Source: Bacillota bacterium (GTDB taxonomy: Bacteria > Bacillota > Clostridia > Lachnospirales > Lachnospiraceae). From it: a stretch of DNA of 64,000 bases. Below the pieces are notes generated by a model. It worked only from the letters and a program-made list of their open reading frames with translations, had not been told where the DNA came from and made no database searches. Every line of letters starts with the position of its first letter. The stretch's first letter is position 1. This document shows positions 8,288 through 17,023 of this stretch, piece by piece. Made by a program: the position numbers and the translations under genes. The stretch lies in contig JAEWMB010000020.1 of assembly GCA_023457255.1 (NCBI GenBank), positions 372,001 to 436,000 of the forward strand, read 5' to 3'.

Positions 8288-9075
8288 TAGAATTTGAAGT
8301 AAACGGCAGGTTTTTTAAACTCCCTCCATATCCATATCATATAGAAACCTTTGCTCTCTTTGGTTCGTATATTAATGAAGAATTTGATGAATTAAGTGAT
8401 GTCGATATGCTAATCATCCTTGAGAATTGTTCACGGCAGAGATTATTGCTTAGAAAACAACAGCTTGCAAGAGCACTGCATGTACCGGCAAGATGGTTAT
8501 CTGTATTTACAAAGAAATCTTTTGCTAATATGTGCGAACATGGGGATTATTGGTGCTGGTATCTGAAACTTTATGCAAAGATGTATTATTCAAAAACTGA
8601 TTTCATTCAAAGGGCTTTTGACTCCTTAGACCCAAATGTCGATGTACTGCACCTTATGTATAGTGACATTGACTCGCTCGAAGAGGAATATCAAAATTTC
8701 ATTCACCATCGAAGCTCTGCCGAACAGCTAATGAATTTAATTGCACATTACACCAGAAATGCATGCATTCTTCTATGTTATCTTCATCAAGTTGTTGACT
8801 TTAAGAAGTATTCTCCAGCGCAGCAATGCTATACATTTACGGATATCACGATGCCCTTTACTTTTGAAGATTATGAAAAATTATACCGGCTGAAACGTGC
8901 TTATAAGTACAATCCTCAGACCTTTCGGCTTGGGAAAGACGAATACCATTATGTTCATTGGTGGTATGAAAAATATCATGAACTATATGATATCGTGATA
9001 GAAAAAGCCGAAGAAATATTACAGGGTGAATTTGTTAGTCCCTTAATATCCTTTGCAGCCAGCGTAAATCAATGA
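8284..9075 (+). CDS. Nucleotidyltransferase-domain protein, function unknown
   Basis: The 263-residue product begins with a short nucleotidyltransferase-like domain: ALFGSYINEEFDELSDVDM gives the Gly27-Ser28 motif and the paired acids Asp39 and Asp41 seen in MNT/pol-beta-type enzymes. The usual third acidic residue some 30-40 positions later is not obvious (the local sequence reads RWLSVFT). The rest (~100-250) is helical, with several Trp and Tyr residues, reminiscent of a HEPN-like helical bundle, but I do not recognise it. The chosen ATG at 8284 overlaps the folE stop and has AAAGGAGAG upstream; an in-frame ATG at 8212 inside folE has no such site. The role is unknown; the coupling to folE is the only clue. 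Confidence 0.75.
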   Translation: MIEFEVNGRFFKLPPYPYHIETFALFGSYINEEFDELSDVDMLIILENCSRQRLLLRKQQLARALHVPARWLSVFTKKSFANMCEHGDYWCWYLKLYAKMYYSKTDFIQRAFDSLDPNVDVLHLMYSDIDSLEEEYQNFIHHRSSAEQLMNLIAHYTRNACILLCYLHQVVDFKKYSPAQQCYTFTDITMPFTFEDYEKLYRLKRAYKYNPQTFRLGKDEYHYVHWWYEKYHELYDIVIEKAEEILQGEFVSPLISFAASVNQ

Positions 9076-9128
9076 ATAATAATATACTTATCAGAAGATA
9101 CGCAATAGATTCTGATAAAATAAAAGGT

Positions 9129-9172
9129 ACTGCGGCAAAAAGAAATTTCACTTGTGCTTCTTTTGCCGCAGT
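9129..9172. terminator. Bidirectional terminator between convergent genes
   Basis: A perfect 12-bp stem (ACTGCGGCAAAA at 9129-9140, TTTTGCCGCAGT at 9161-9172) lies between two converging genes. T-rich tails follow on both strands. Confidence 0.85.
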
Positions 9173-9184
9173 CCTTTTATCCTT

Positions 9185-10327
9185 TTATTTATTTTCAACC
9201 GAAGGAATCCCTAATTCTCTCTTTAAAACATCCTGCGATTGCTTTCTTTGCCTATCCCATAGCTTATGTACCTTATCATAATGGTAATCAGCTTTGCCAG
9301 GATTTTCAGGAAGCCCTGCCGCATCTTTGATTAAATAATCTGTTAATTCTAAAGTATTAAGTAAGTGCACCATTCTCTCCGGGTATTTCTCATGAGGAAT
9401 TGTAAAGAACTTACGTCGATATACAATCGCAAATACCGTAGCATGGAAGGAGTTAGTCACCACATACTCTGCCTTCTCTATAAGTCCTAAAAATTCCTCC
9501 ACACCGGCATCATCAAAGCGGTCTAACTCATTGCTATAGCGTTTATCAGGACGATTATGAATCACCGGCAGCCCGGTAAGCTTTGATAGCTTCTCCGCAA
9601 TCGGACGTACTTGATGGTCTGCGTTAATGACATGAACAAAAATATAACCTGTGTTATATTTTGATAATTTCTTTAGCTTGTCAAAATCATTCACATCAAG
9701 CAATAGCGTAGGGTCTACAACCACATCAATTGGCTTGTCCGTTAACGAAGAAAGCATCTCTTTTGCAGATTCTTCTCTTACCGCAATAGCATCAAAGTTT
9801 TCTAAATAACGTTTGAAAAATTCTTTTTCATAATCCTTTAATTCAGTTTTGCCGACACTAGAAGCAAAGGATAGCTTTCTCACCGGCTTCTTAGTAAAAT
9901 CTAAGAAAAATGCCCTATTTAATCCACCGGTAATTGCGCCGTTCCATACTTGATCACTGCCGGTAATTAAGATATCATATTCTTCTCCCACCTTGGAATC
10001 CACAAGCTCCTGATAACTATGATAGCATTTTGTTGTATTCAGTTGATTCGTAATAAATGTTTCAAACTTCTTATACTTACGATTTGCATGGATACCCTTT
10101 CTCTTTATCTTAAGCCATAAAGCAGAACGTAGCCTGCGAAACCTTTTTGCATTCTTTAACCCTTTATATAAATTAAGCGGCTTATATAAGGTATCGATGC
10201 AATCCAGACGAAGATTGATAATATCAGCTTCATAGCCTATTTTTTTTACGTATTCTTGCAGTCCCCATGCTTGTAGCATACAACCATAATTGTGTGCCGA
10301 GGAGATGGTTACAATTCCAACTTTCAT
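9185..10327 (-). CDS. Polysaccharide pyruvyl transferase family protein
   Basis: A 380-residue member of the family that transfers pyruvate from phosphoenolpyruvate to sugars of surface polymers (CsaB, WcaK, GumL type). Diagnostic segments are GIVTISSAHNYGCMLQAWGL at the N-terminus, a central ITGSDQVWNG, and VTNSFHATVFAIVYRR near the C-terminus. No membrane segment is seen, so it acts on cytoplasmic precursors. ATG at 10327 is preferred because GGAGGG and AAGG precede it; a GTG 12 codons upstream lacks a ribosome site. It follows the TagF-glycosyltransferase fusion with ~60 bases between, so both probably build one surface glycopolymer. The acceptor sugar is unknown. Confidence 0.8.
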   Translation of the reverse strand: MKVGIVTISSAHNYGCMLQAWGLQEYVKKIGYEADIINLRLDCIDTLYKPLNLYKGLKNAKRFRRLRSALWLKIKRKGIHANRKYKKFETFITNQLNTTKCYHSYQELVDSKVGEEYDILITGSDQVWNGAITGGLNRAFFLDFTKKPVRKLSFASSVGKTELKDYEKEFFKRYLENFDAIAVREESAKEMLSSLTDKPIDVVVDPTLLLDVNDFDKLKKLSKYNTGYIFVHVINADHQVRPIAEKLSKLTGLPVIHNRPDKRYSNELDRFDDAGVEEFLGLIEKAEYVVTNSFHATVFAIVYRRKFFTIPHEKYPERMVHLLNTLELTDYLIKDAAGLPENPGKADYHYDKVHKLWDRQRKQSQDVLKRELGIPSVENK

Positions 10328-10386
10328 GTTCCTTTTTGTCCCTCCGTTTTCCTTACTGCTCACAGGTTTTGTATTTTTCCTATCTA

Positions 10387-12807
10387 CTATTTTGTATTGT
10401 AAACTCCAATCAGTTCTTCAAACTGCTTTACTATGGATTGGTTGTATTCTGTAAAGGAGATATTAAGCGGCTTTACCTTACCTTCTAAGAATTCTTCCAT
10501 ACCTTTTTGCAATCCTTTTTCACTGTTTTCCACCAAATAACCATGATGCGCCCTGATAAAATCACCGGAACCCGGAATATCTGTAGCAACAATCGGAACT
10601 CCTAAGGTATCTGCCTCCAATAATACCAACCCGAGAGGTTCACGGTCGGAAGGCAATAAAAATAAATCACATTGTTTTAATACGGTAAACGGATTTGAAG
10701 TAGATTTCACAATATAAATATCATTGGCAGATTCTAATTTTCGTGAAAATTCTACTGTCTTTTGGAATAAGGTACCATACCCCCCTATTATAATCAGCTT
10801 TGTATTTGGGTGCCTCTTATGAAATTCATTAAATGCAGACATCAATTTTAGGTGTCCCTTTTCCGGCGAGAATCTTCCGATAGTAATAAATTTCATGGAA
10901 TCACCTGCCAACATCTTAGTAAAGTCTTCATAAGGAACAGAAAGTTCTGTTTCCGCTTCCATAACAAACGGAAGTTTAGCCTTTTCTAAGATCCCCTCTA
11001 CGTTGTGCGCATTTTGCAGAACAACTACCTTATCCATAAAATTTCCGATTTTTTTAATAGAGTCCCTTGTTGCGTCACTAACCGCAATAATATTATCGTA
11101 GCTCTCAAATGCATGTTTTAGAATATTTAAGTGAAAATTCTTTTTTTCTTTATATTCTTCATACATATCATTATGTGCAAAAATTACTTTTGGAGCTTTT
11201 GACTGCTGTAAATACAAAGTAATATCCGGAGCATATCCCGTAAAATGCACAATTTTATCGATTCGGACACTATGAAAGCGCTTATCAAAGTCGCGCTGAT
11301 ACAGTCGATTCAGCCGTTTTTGTAAGAATTTTGAATCCTTATGAAAGCGATAATATAGCTTATGATAAATTGCTTCCATCCATCTCCATTCAATAGTACT
11401 GCCACAAAGCGGTAATAAGCCTGTATTCGGTGGAAGTTCCGATAATCGCATCGGACACTTGGTAAATTGATTCTGCTTAAAGAAGAAGTAATAATTCGCT
11501 TTCTCTTTCTCTACTAAGTTCATGAGATTTAGTAAAGAGGTAGTAATCCCGTTCTTTGCTAAGTTTGAACAATAAACAAGTATATTAGGTCTTTTGTTTC
11601 CTTTCGCTTTTTCCTCTTTACATACTTTTTCAGAAAGAAAAACATGTCTTGCTATCCTGTTTGCCGCATCAATATTATCATAAGTACAGAATTTTCCTAA
11701 AAACTCCTTATCCTCGTATGTTTTTGGTTTTTTTAATTCCTCGCTTAACGCGGTAACATTCTCAGCCTGAGGAAAAGGAAGGGAATCGAGCGGTATGTAA
11801 AGACCTCTTTCATCCAAATAGTCTTTCCGATCATAGGTAAACAAAATGATTTTCTTTCTCGCATTTGCAAAGTCAAAAAACACACTGGAATAATCCGTGA
11901 CCAGAACATCCGCCGAATTTAAAAAATCATAGGTTTCATACCCTTCCGGAAATGGTTTGATGTGCTTATATTCACTAAAATCAAAACAACCTTGTAAAAA
12001 TACATGGAATTTTACATAGAATACCTGATTCTCACTAAGAAGTTGATCAAGCATCGCAAAAATACAAGAACATGCTTCTACCTGCTCTGTATTATTGCTT
12101 TCTGTTAAGGTACCACGCCAGGTTGGCATATAAACAATCACTTGTTTCTCTGTTAACTTTAATTCATTCCGAATTATATCCGCACGTTCTTTTTGATAAA
12201 ATACTGCATTCCTTGGATATCCTTCACAAAGGATAGTTCCCTGGTATGTATTTTCAAGATAATACGCATGAATCATCTTTTCTTTCATATAGTCGTTTGG
12301 ATATAGTAAGTAATCTGCAATCTGGAAATTCTTTTGAATATTCCCCATGGCAAATGCCCGATTCGAAACTTCATAACCCATATGCTTTAAAGGTGTTCCA
12401 TGCCATGTGTTTAAATAGACCTGTTCCGGTCTTTTGTAAAACCAAGTTGGAAAACTGGTATCATTTACAATATACTTCGCAGTTGCCAGCATCTCAAGAT
12501 ATTTTTTAGAATTCATATCAAGAAATGTGACATGATTTATCTGATATTTCTCAAGCATCTTTTGAATTTTATCTTTACTAGCTAGGTTAACGTTAAGGTA
12601 ACACTGAAACTTAGAATATTCCTTATTGCCTAATTCCTTCAGCAAGTAAAAAATATTACCGGCTAAATCAGCTCCTGCCTTAGATTCAAGTAAAATAGCC
12701 GTTTCCTTTATTGGTTTCTTTCGCTTGTTCAAATAATATGAATTACGATTGCAAACTTTTCCGGTAGTTATCACCTTAGAAATTTTGCCTTTTATATTAA
12801 AACTCAT
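10387..12807 (-). CDS. TagF-type glycerophosphotransferase fused to a GT4 glycosyltransferase
   Basis: An 806-residue two-domain protein. Residues ~30-395 are a CDP-glycerol:poly(glycerophosphate) glycerophosphotransferase domain: YLNTWHGTPLKHMGYE, IVYMPTWRGT and VLVTDYSSVFFDFA are its hallmarks. Residues ~405-800 are a GT-B, GT4-type glycosyltransferase: FITIGRFSPEKGH, then the EPLGLVLLEADTLGVPIVATD loop with its nucleotide-sugar-binding Glu. The natural reading is that one chain adds polyol phosphate and sugar to a teichoic-acid-like polymer at the inner membrane face. GAGGAA precedes the ATG. The pyruvyl transferase gene follows on the same strand. The acceptor and donor sugar cannot be told. 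Confidence 0.85.
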   Translation of the reverse strand: MSFNIKGKISKVITTGKVCNRNSYYLNKRKKPIKETAILLESKAGADLAGNIFYLLKELGNKEYSKFQCYLNVNLASKDKIQKMLEKYQINHVTFLDMNSKKYLEMLATAKYIVNDTSFPTWFYKRPEQVYLNTWHGTPLKHMGYEVSNRAFAMGNIQKNFQIADYLLYPNDYMKEKMIHAYYLENTYQGTILCEGYPRNAVFYQKERADIIRNELKLTEKQVIVYMPTWRGTLTESNNTEQVEACSCIFAMLDQLLSENQVFYVKFHVFLQGCFDFSEYKHIKPFPEGYETYDFLNSADVLVTDYSSVFFDFANARKKIILFTYDRKDYLDERGLYIPLDSLPFPQAENVTALSEELKKPKTYEDKEFLGKFCTYDNIDAANRIARHVFLSEKVCKEEKAKGNKRPNILVYCSNLAKNGITTSLLNLMNLVEKEKANYYFFFKQNQFTKCPMRLSELPPNTGLLPLCGSTIEWRWMEAIYHKLYYRFHKDSKFLQKRLNRLYQRDFDKRFHSVRIDKIVHFTGYAPDITLYLQQSKAPKVIFAHNDMYEEYKEKKNFHLNILKHAFESYDNIIAVSDATRDSIKKIGNFMDKVVVLQNAHNVEGILEKAKLPFVMEAETELSVPYEDFTKMLAGDSMKFITIGRFSPEKGHLKLMSAFNEFHKRHPNTKLIIIGGYGTLFQKTVEFSRKLESANDIYIVKSTSNPFTVLKQCDLFLLPSDREPLGLVLLEADTLGVPIVATDIPGSGDFIRAHHGYLVENSEKGLQKGMEEFLEGKVKPLNISFTEYNQSIVKQFEELIGVYNTK

Positions 12808-13170
12808 TGATTGATTCCTCGCATCCTTTGGTTACTTATATCTCACCTATTATATAATAAATCATTCTATAATACAATTGAATTATCTCCAAATTCCGAC
12901 GAAATTCTACAAGAGTAGTAAAGTTATAAGATATCGCTTCACATGATCTCCAAAGGGAAATTCTTCATCAATGCATTTATAAATAGCAGAACAACCATTA
13001 CCTGAAATCTTCTATGCCATAGAATCTTATTAGCTCCATGCCCTACACCGGCATGGAGCTAATTAACTGCAAAATAGGTTTAAACTTAATTCATGGGATA
13101 AAGTATATAAAAATGTACTACACTTCATAGCGTAAAAATTTTTAATCGTGTTTTTTTAGGTTACACGCCA
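12808..13170. other. Intergenic region with one strong hairpin
   Basis: No gene is visible. A perfect 13-bp inverted repeat with a 7-base loop (13030-13042 and 13050-13062) stands downstream of the dapF-like gene. Neither strand has a convincing T-run after it, so it may be a weak terminator or an mRNA-stabilising 3' hairpin. The rest is AT-rich promoter-side sequence of the TagF fusion gene. Confidence 0.5.
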
Positions 13171-14019
13171 TTATAATTCTTCTATAAAAACATCCGCAGT
13201 TATAATCTTACCGATACGTTTTACATGACTTGTCATATAAGTCATACCATCTTCTTCTAGTTCTACTTCCACAGTTCCGCCAGGCATATGGACTTTTACC
13301 TTACGATCTGTCAGACCTAATTGATAAGCAACATTAGCGGCGGCACAACTGCTGCTGCCGGAAGATAAGGTATAGCCGGCACCACGCTCATAAATTTCTA
13401 TCATGATCTCTTCACGATTTAATACCTTCATAAACTGAACGTTGATTTTATTTGGAAAACGATCATCACATTCTATAATTTTACCCAAGCTTTTCACTTC
13501 TGCCTTAACTAATTCATCTCTTAAGATTACACAGTGTGGATTTCCAATGGTTAAACAGGTGGTAATTACTTTCTGATTTTGAAACTCCATTGCCTCTTCA
13601 ATTACTTCTCTGGATTCACCAATCACTGGAATCTCATCACTTAGGTAGGATACTTTCCCCATTGCTACATTCAGAGTGCCGTTTTTATCATTGGTATAAT
13701 GAATTTCCATTGGTCCTCCTAAGGTATGGATTGTAATTACATCTTCCGTAACATACTTATGATCTCTTAAGAATTGTGCAAAAATACTGATTCCATTCCC
13801 GCTCTTCTCCGCTTCACTTCCATCCGGATTAAAAATACGTACATAGATTCCATCTTCCTTTTCATAAGGCCCCATCAAAATACCATCAGAACCTACCCCA
13901 AAGTGGCGGTCACATATTTCACGAATTTGCGAACCCTTTAATTCGTATTCAAATTTTTTGGTATCAAATACTAAATAATCATTTCCATTCCCATGATACT
14001 TTTCAAAAATAAATTCCAT
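13171..14019 (-). CDS. Diaminopimelate epimerase homologue with both catalytic Cys replaced by Ser
   Basis: Full-length DapF fold, 282 residues, with GNGNDYLVFD (10-19), RHFGVGSDG (38-46), a GNPHCV segment (~159-164) and ERGAGYTL (211-218). True DapF turns LL- into meso-diaminopimelate with two cysteines working as acid and base. Here the first site reads GSEAEKSGNG with Ser73 where Cys is expected; the second reads LSSGSSSCA, with Ser220 in place of Cys in the usual ACGTG/SG motif. Both codons are clear in the DNA. Standard epimerase chemistry is therefore doubtful, and a changed reaction or a pseudo-enzyme is likely. It is divergent from an AraC-type gene, with an aspartokinase gene beyond. 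Confidence 0.85.
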   Translation of the reverse strand: MEFIFEKYHGNGNDYLVFDTKKFEYELKGSQIREICDRHFGVGSDGILMGPYEKEDGIYVRIFNPDGSEAEKSGNGISIFAQFLRDHKYVTEDVITIHTLGGPMEIHYTNDKNGTLNVAMGKVSYLSDEIPVIGESREVIEEAMEFQNQKVITTCLTIGNPHCVILRDELVKAEVKSLGKIIECDDRFPNKINVQFMKVLNREEIMIEIYERGAGYTLSSGSSSCAAANVAYQLGLTDRKVKVHMPGGTVEVELEEDGMTYMTSHVKRIGKIITADVFIEEL

Positions 14020-14334
14020 AGTTAAACCCCTTTCGATTATGTAACTTATTTAAATACTTATTCCTATTTCTGTTATTTCTTCCTATTTATCTTATTTATT
14101 TTTCTAATATCCTTAAAAGCTCTTCTACTTAAGTTCATAATCATCTTTTCAGTACTGAAAGAATTTCGATTATTATCACTCGCTTACTTATATGATACAC
14201 AACATGTTTTAACTTAAACATATCTAATTCTGCTTGAAATATTGCATTTCCTATTTTTTTATATTATCATTAGGATAGTGTTTTATATTAAGGTTTCTTT
14301 TGAGAGGAACTAGGAAGGGAGGATAAGAAGTAGC
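14020..14334. promoter_or_regulatory. Divergent control region with two palindromes
   Basis: The 315 bases separate the divergent dapF-like and AraC-type genes. TTTCAGTACTGAAA (14147-14160) is a perfect 14-bp palindrome. ATGTTT and AAACAT (14204-14209, 14216-14221) form a second dyad with a 6-base spacer. Either could be a regulator site; no promoter is clear enough to call with confidence. Confidence 0.4.
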
Positions 14335-15219
14335 ATGGAACAGAATAACAAGCGTGGTTATCTAAATGACCAATTTCGATTTTTTCATCTAAAAGATTCC
14401 CATACAGCACCGATTGAGTATCATTATCATGAGTTTCAGAAAATTGTCATCTTTTTTTCTGGTAATGTAACTTATATGGTGGAAGGTAAGGTTTATCAAT
14501 TAATGCCTTGGGATATTCTGCTTGTTAATCACCATGAAATGCATAAACCAATCATTCAGCCAGGAGTACCATATGACCGGATAATTTTATGGCTGAATCG
14601 GGATTTCTTATTACAAGATTCTTTAAAGCAATATCATCTCGATGATTGTTTTCAGGAAACAGTGGCAAAAAAAAGTAACCTTTTACGAACAGAAACAAAA
14701 TACCGGCTGAAATTCTCCAATCTCTTGCAAGAACTGGAAGCTTCTTTTCATTCTAAGGAATATGCAAGTGAATTGTTTACCAATACTCTTTTTTTACAAC
14801 TTATGATATTAATGAATCGCATGACAGCCTCCGCACCATTTTTAGAAACTCAACCTAGCATCCAGTCAAATAAACATGTAGATTCTTTAATATCCTATAT
14901 CTCAGAGAATCTATCCGGTGATTTAAGCATCGATGCGCTATCAAACGCCTTATACTTAAGCTCCTCCTATCTTATGCATAAATTCAAAGAAGTGACTGGA
15001 ACTTCGCTTCATAGCTATATAACAAAAAAGAGGCTTACGAATGCGATAGAGTTAATGAGGGAAGGTACACCGATTACAGCCGCAAGCTTACAGAGCGGCT
15101 ACAGCGATTATTCCACTTTTTTACGTACCTTCCGTAAAATTTATCATTGTACACCAACCGAATACTTAACCGGGAAACTGCAATCCTCACCATTCCAAGG
15201 ACAGGATTTTAGAGAGTAA
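14335..15219 (+). CDS. AraC-family transcriptional regulator with cupin sensor domain
   Basis: The 294-residue protein has an N-terminal cupin-like ligand domain (~15-100; HYHEFQKIVIFFSG, then a beta-barrel pattern ending in LVNHHEMHKP) and a C-terminal double helix-turn-helix (~190-285). The second HTH carries the AraC signature: AASLQSGYSDYSTFLRTFRK followed by the conserved YHCTPTEY. Such proteins usually activate a neighbouring sugar or stress gene when the cupin binds its ligand. It is divergent from the dapF-like gene, its most likely target apart from itself. GGGAGGATAAG lies ~10 bases before the ATG. Confidence 0.88.
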   Translation: MEQNNKRGYLNDQFRFFHLKDSHTAPIEYHYHEFQKIVIFFSGNVTYMVEGKVYQLMPWDILLVNHHEMHKPIIQPGVPYDRIILWLNRDFLLQDSLKQYHLDDCFQETVAKKSNLLRTETKYRLKFSNLLQELEASFHSKEYASELFTNTLFLQLMILMNRMTASAPFLETQPSIQSNKHVDSLISYISENLSGDLSIDALSNALYLSSSYLMHKFKEVTGTSLHSYITKKRLTNAIELMREGTPITAASLQSGYSDYSTFLRTFRKIYHCTPTEYLTGKLQSSPFQGQDFRE

Positions 15220-15272
15220 AGAAATTCTGCAACATCTAATCTAAATTGACCAATCTTCAAAGTTAAATAAGA

Positions 15273-15300
15273 AAAGGGAGCGTTACACTCCCTTTCCTTA
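15273..15300 (+). terminator. Rho-independent terminator of the AraC-type gene
   Basis: AAAGGGAG (15273-15280) pairs with CTCCCTTT (15288-15295) and a T-rich tail follows on the plus strand. A second inverted repeat (GAAACCAA at 15320-15327, TTGGTTTC at 15340-15347) may serve the converging aspartokinase gene. Confidence 0.7.
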
Positions 15301-15363
15301 TTTTCTTCATACAATAATAGAAACCAACCGAGAAGTCGATTGGTTTCTTGAAAAATATAAACT

Positions 15364-16683
15364 TTATAATTTTGAGGTTACAAAGATATCATAAATTGCT
15401 TTAATGGCCGCTTCAAAATCTTCATTTCTAACACCAATAATGATATTAAGTTCACTGGACCCTTGGTCTATCATTTTAATATTAATATCAGCATGGGCAA
15501 GTGCAGCGAATATTCTGGCAGCAGTTCCGCGCATCGCCTTCATTCCACGCCCTACTACAGCAATAAGTGCCAGATCCGCTTCCATATCAATAGAATCCGG
15601 CTCTGCAAGTTTATGAATACCTGCTAAGACCTTCTGCTCTTTCTCTTCAAACTCAGATTGATGAACAAATACAGTAAAGGTATCAATACCCGAAGGTACA
15701 TGCTCAAAAGAGATGTTATGTTTCTCAAATACTTCAAGCACCTTTCTGCCAAAGCCAACTTCGGTATTCATCATGGCTTTCTCAATGTTAATTGCGCAAA
15801 AGCCCTTCTTACCGGCAATTCCTGTAATCGTATACTTAGGCTTGTGGCAGGTAGATTCTACAATCCAGGTACCATTATCCTCCGGTGCATTTGTATTACG
15901 AATATTGATTGGAATACCCGCCTTACGGACTGGGAAGATAGATTCTTCATGAAGTACCGTCGCTCCCATATAGGATAACTCACGAAGCTCTCTGTAAGTA
16001 ATTGTTTCAATACCTGCCGGATTTTGAATAATTCTTGGGTCTGCTACTAAAAATCCTGACACATCTGTCCAGTTTTCATAAACATCTGCCTTCACCGCTC
16101 TTGAAACAATAGAGCCTGTAATATCAGAACCGCCTCTGGAGAAAGTTTTAATTGTTCCGTCCGGCAACGCTCCATAGAATCCGGGAATGACAGCACGCTC
16201 TATTTTAGCAAGACGTTTGGATAAGAGCTTATCCGTCTTCTCAGAATCAAAAGAACCATCTTTTTCAAAGCAAATAACCTCAGCCGGATCAACAAACTCA
16301 CATGAAAGATAATTTGCCATGATAATACCATTTAAGTATTCCCCGCGGCTTGCGGCATAATTATCTCCCGCTTTGCTTTCGAAGTTTTTATGTATCAGCT
16401 CAAACTCCTTGTCAAGCGTAAGGTTTAACTGCAATCCATCTATAATTTCTTGGTAACGTGCTTTTATTTTATTTAATAATTCCAGAAAATCTTTTCCTTC
16501 TTCTGCTAAGGTATAACAAGAGTACAGCATATCCGTAACTTTGGTATCCTTCGAGTTTCTCTTACCCGGAGCAGATGGTATGACAAATTTTCTATCCTCA
16601 TCCGAGCGAATGATATTACCAACTTTTTCAAACTGATGCGCGTCCGCTAAGGAACTGCCACCAAACTTCACAACTTTTTTCAT
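15364..16683 (-). CDS. lysC: Aspartate kinase, clostridial type
   Basis: Phosphorylates aspartate, the entry step to lysine, diaminopimelate, threonine and methionine. The 439 residues (from the preferred start) begin KVVKFGGSSLADA, the kinase nucleotide site; SRGGSDITGSIVS near residue 180 binds substrate. Two ACT domains follow (~300-435), the usual place for end-product inhibition. The variant VIPSAPGKRNSKDTKVTDML is typical of the clostridial clade. The start at 16683 has GAGGAG seven bases before the ATG; upstream in-frame ATGs overlap that site. No lysine riboswitch is recognisable in the leader. The neighbouring dapF-like gene belongs nominally to the same pathway. Confidence 0.9.
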   Translation of the reverse strand: MKKVVKFGGSSLADAHQFEKVGNIIRSDEDRKFVIPSAPGKRNSKDTKVTDMLYSCYTLAEEGKDFLELLNKIKARYQEIIDGLQLNLTLDKEFELIHKNFESKAGDNYAASRGEYLNGIIMANYLSCEFVDPAEVICFEKDGSFDSEKTDKLLSKRLAKIERAVIPGFYGALPDGTIKTFSRGGSDITGSIVSRAVKADVYENWTDVSGFLVADPRIIQNPAGIETITYRELRELSYMGATVLHEESIFPVRKAGIPINIRNTNAPEDNGTWIVESTCHKPKYTITGIAGKKGFCAINIEKAMMNTEVGFGRKVLEVFEKHNISFEHVPSGIDTFTVFVHQSEFEEKEQKVLAGIHKLAEPDSIDMEADLALIAVVGRGMKAMRGTAARIFAALAHADINIKMIDQGSSELNIIIGVRNEDFEAAIKAIYDIFVTSKL

Positions 16684-17023
16684 TCTCATTCTCCTCATAT
16701 AACCTAGATTCCTATTTAGGATAAACCTATAATCATTTTTATGACATAATAACTCATTCTAAAAAAAAATTCAATCATAATTTGCTTTTCTACGTTAAAA
16801 TAATAAAATATGACTTTTTTTCATCAAAATTCCATAACTTAATCTTAGTGAATACTAAAAAGATATTAAAATAAAATTCTCTGCCAGAGGTATCGAAAAG
16901 ACTTGGAATTTTAAAAAGATTTGCTGATAAAAGTTAAAAGTTTTCAAAAAGCGGGAATAAACGGCTCATCTATGAAGTGATGCACTTCCATAGATGATTC
17001 CATTTATCCCCGCCATGGTTTGT
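16684..17023. other. Intergenic region, lysC leader and malQ 3' end
   Basis: No gene is visible. The stretch next to lysC is AT-rich leader with no riboswitch I can recognise. The part next to malQ holds a long imperfect hairpin described separately. Confidence 0.5.
16945..17013 (-). terminator. Long terminator hairpin after malQ
   Basis: A long, imperfect inverted repeat (GCGGGAATAAACGG from 16951 pairing back from 17013, with CATCTATG/CATAGATG inside) follows the malQ stop. The minus strand then reads CTTTTTGAAAACTTTT. Confidence 0.7.

Noticed and set aside
9072..9281. Short plus-strand frame after the nucleotidyltransferase-like gene
   Set aside because: It runs through the bidirectional terminator and into the 3' end of the pyruvyl transferase gene, and has no ribosome site.
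16684..16920. A lysine riboswitch or T-box before aspartokinase
   Set aside because: No conserved lysine aptamer or T-box elements were recognised in this AT-rich leader.
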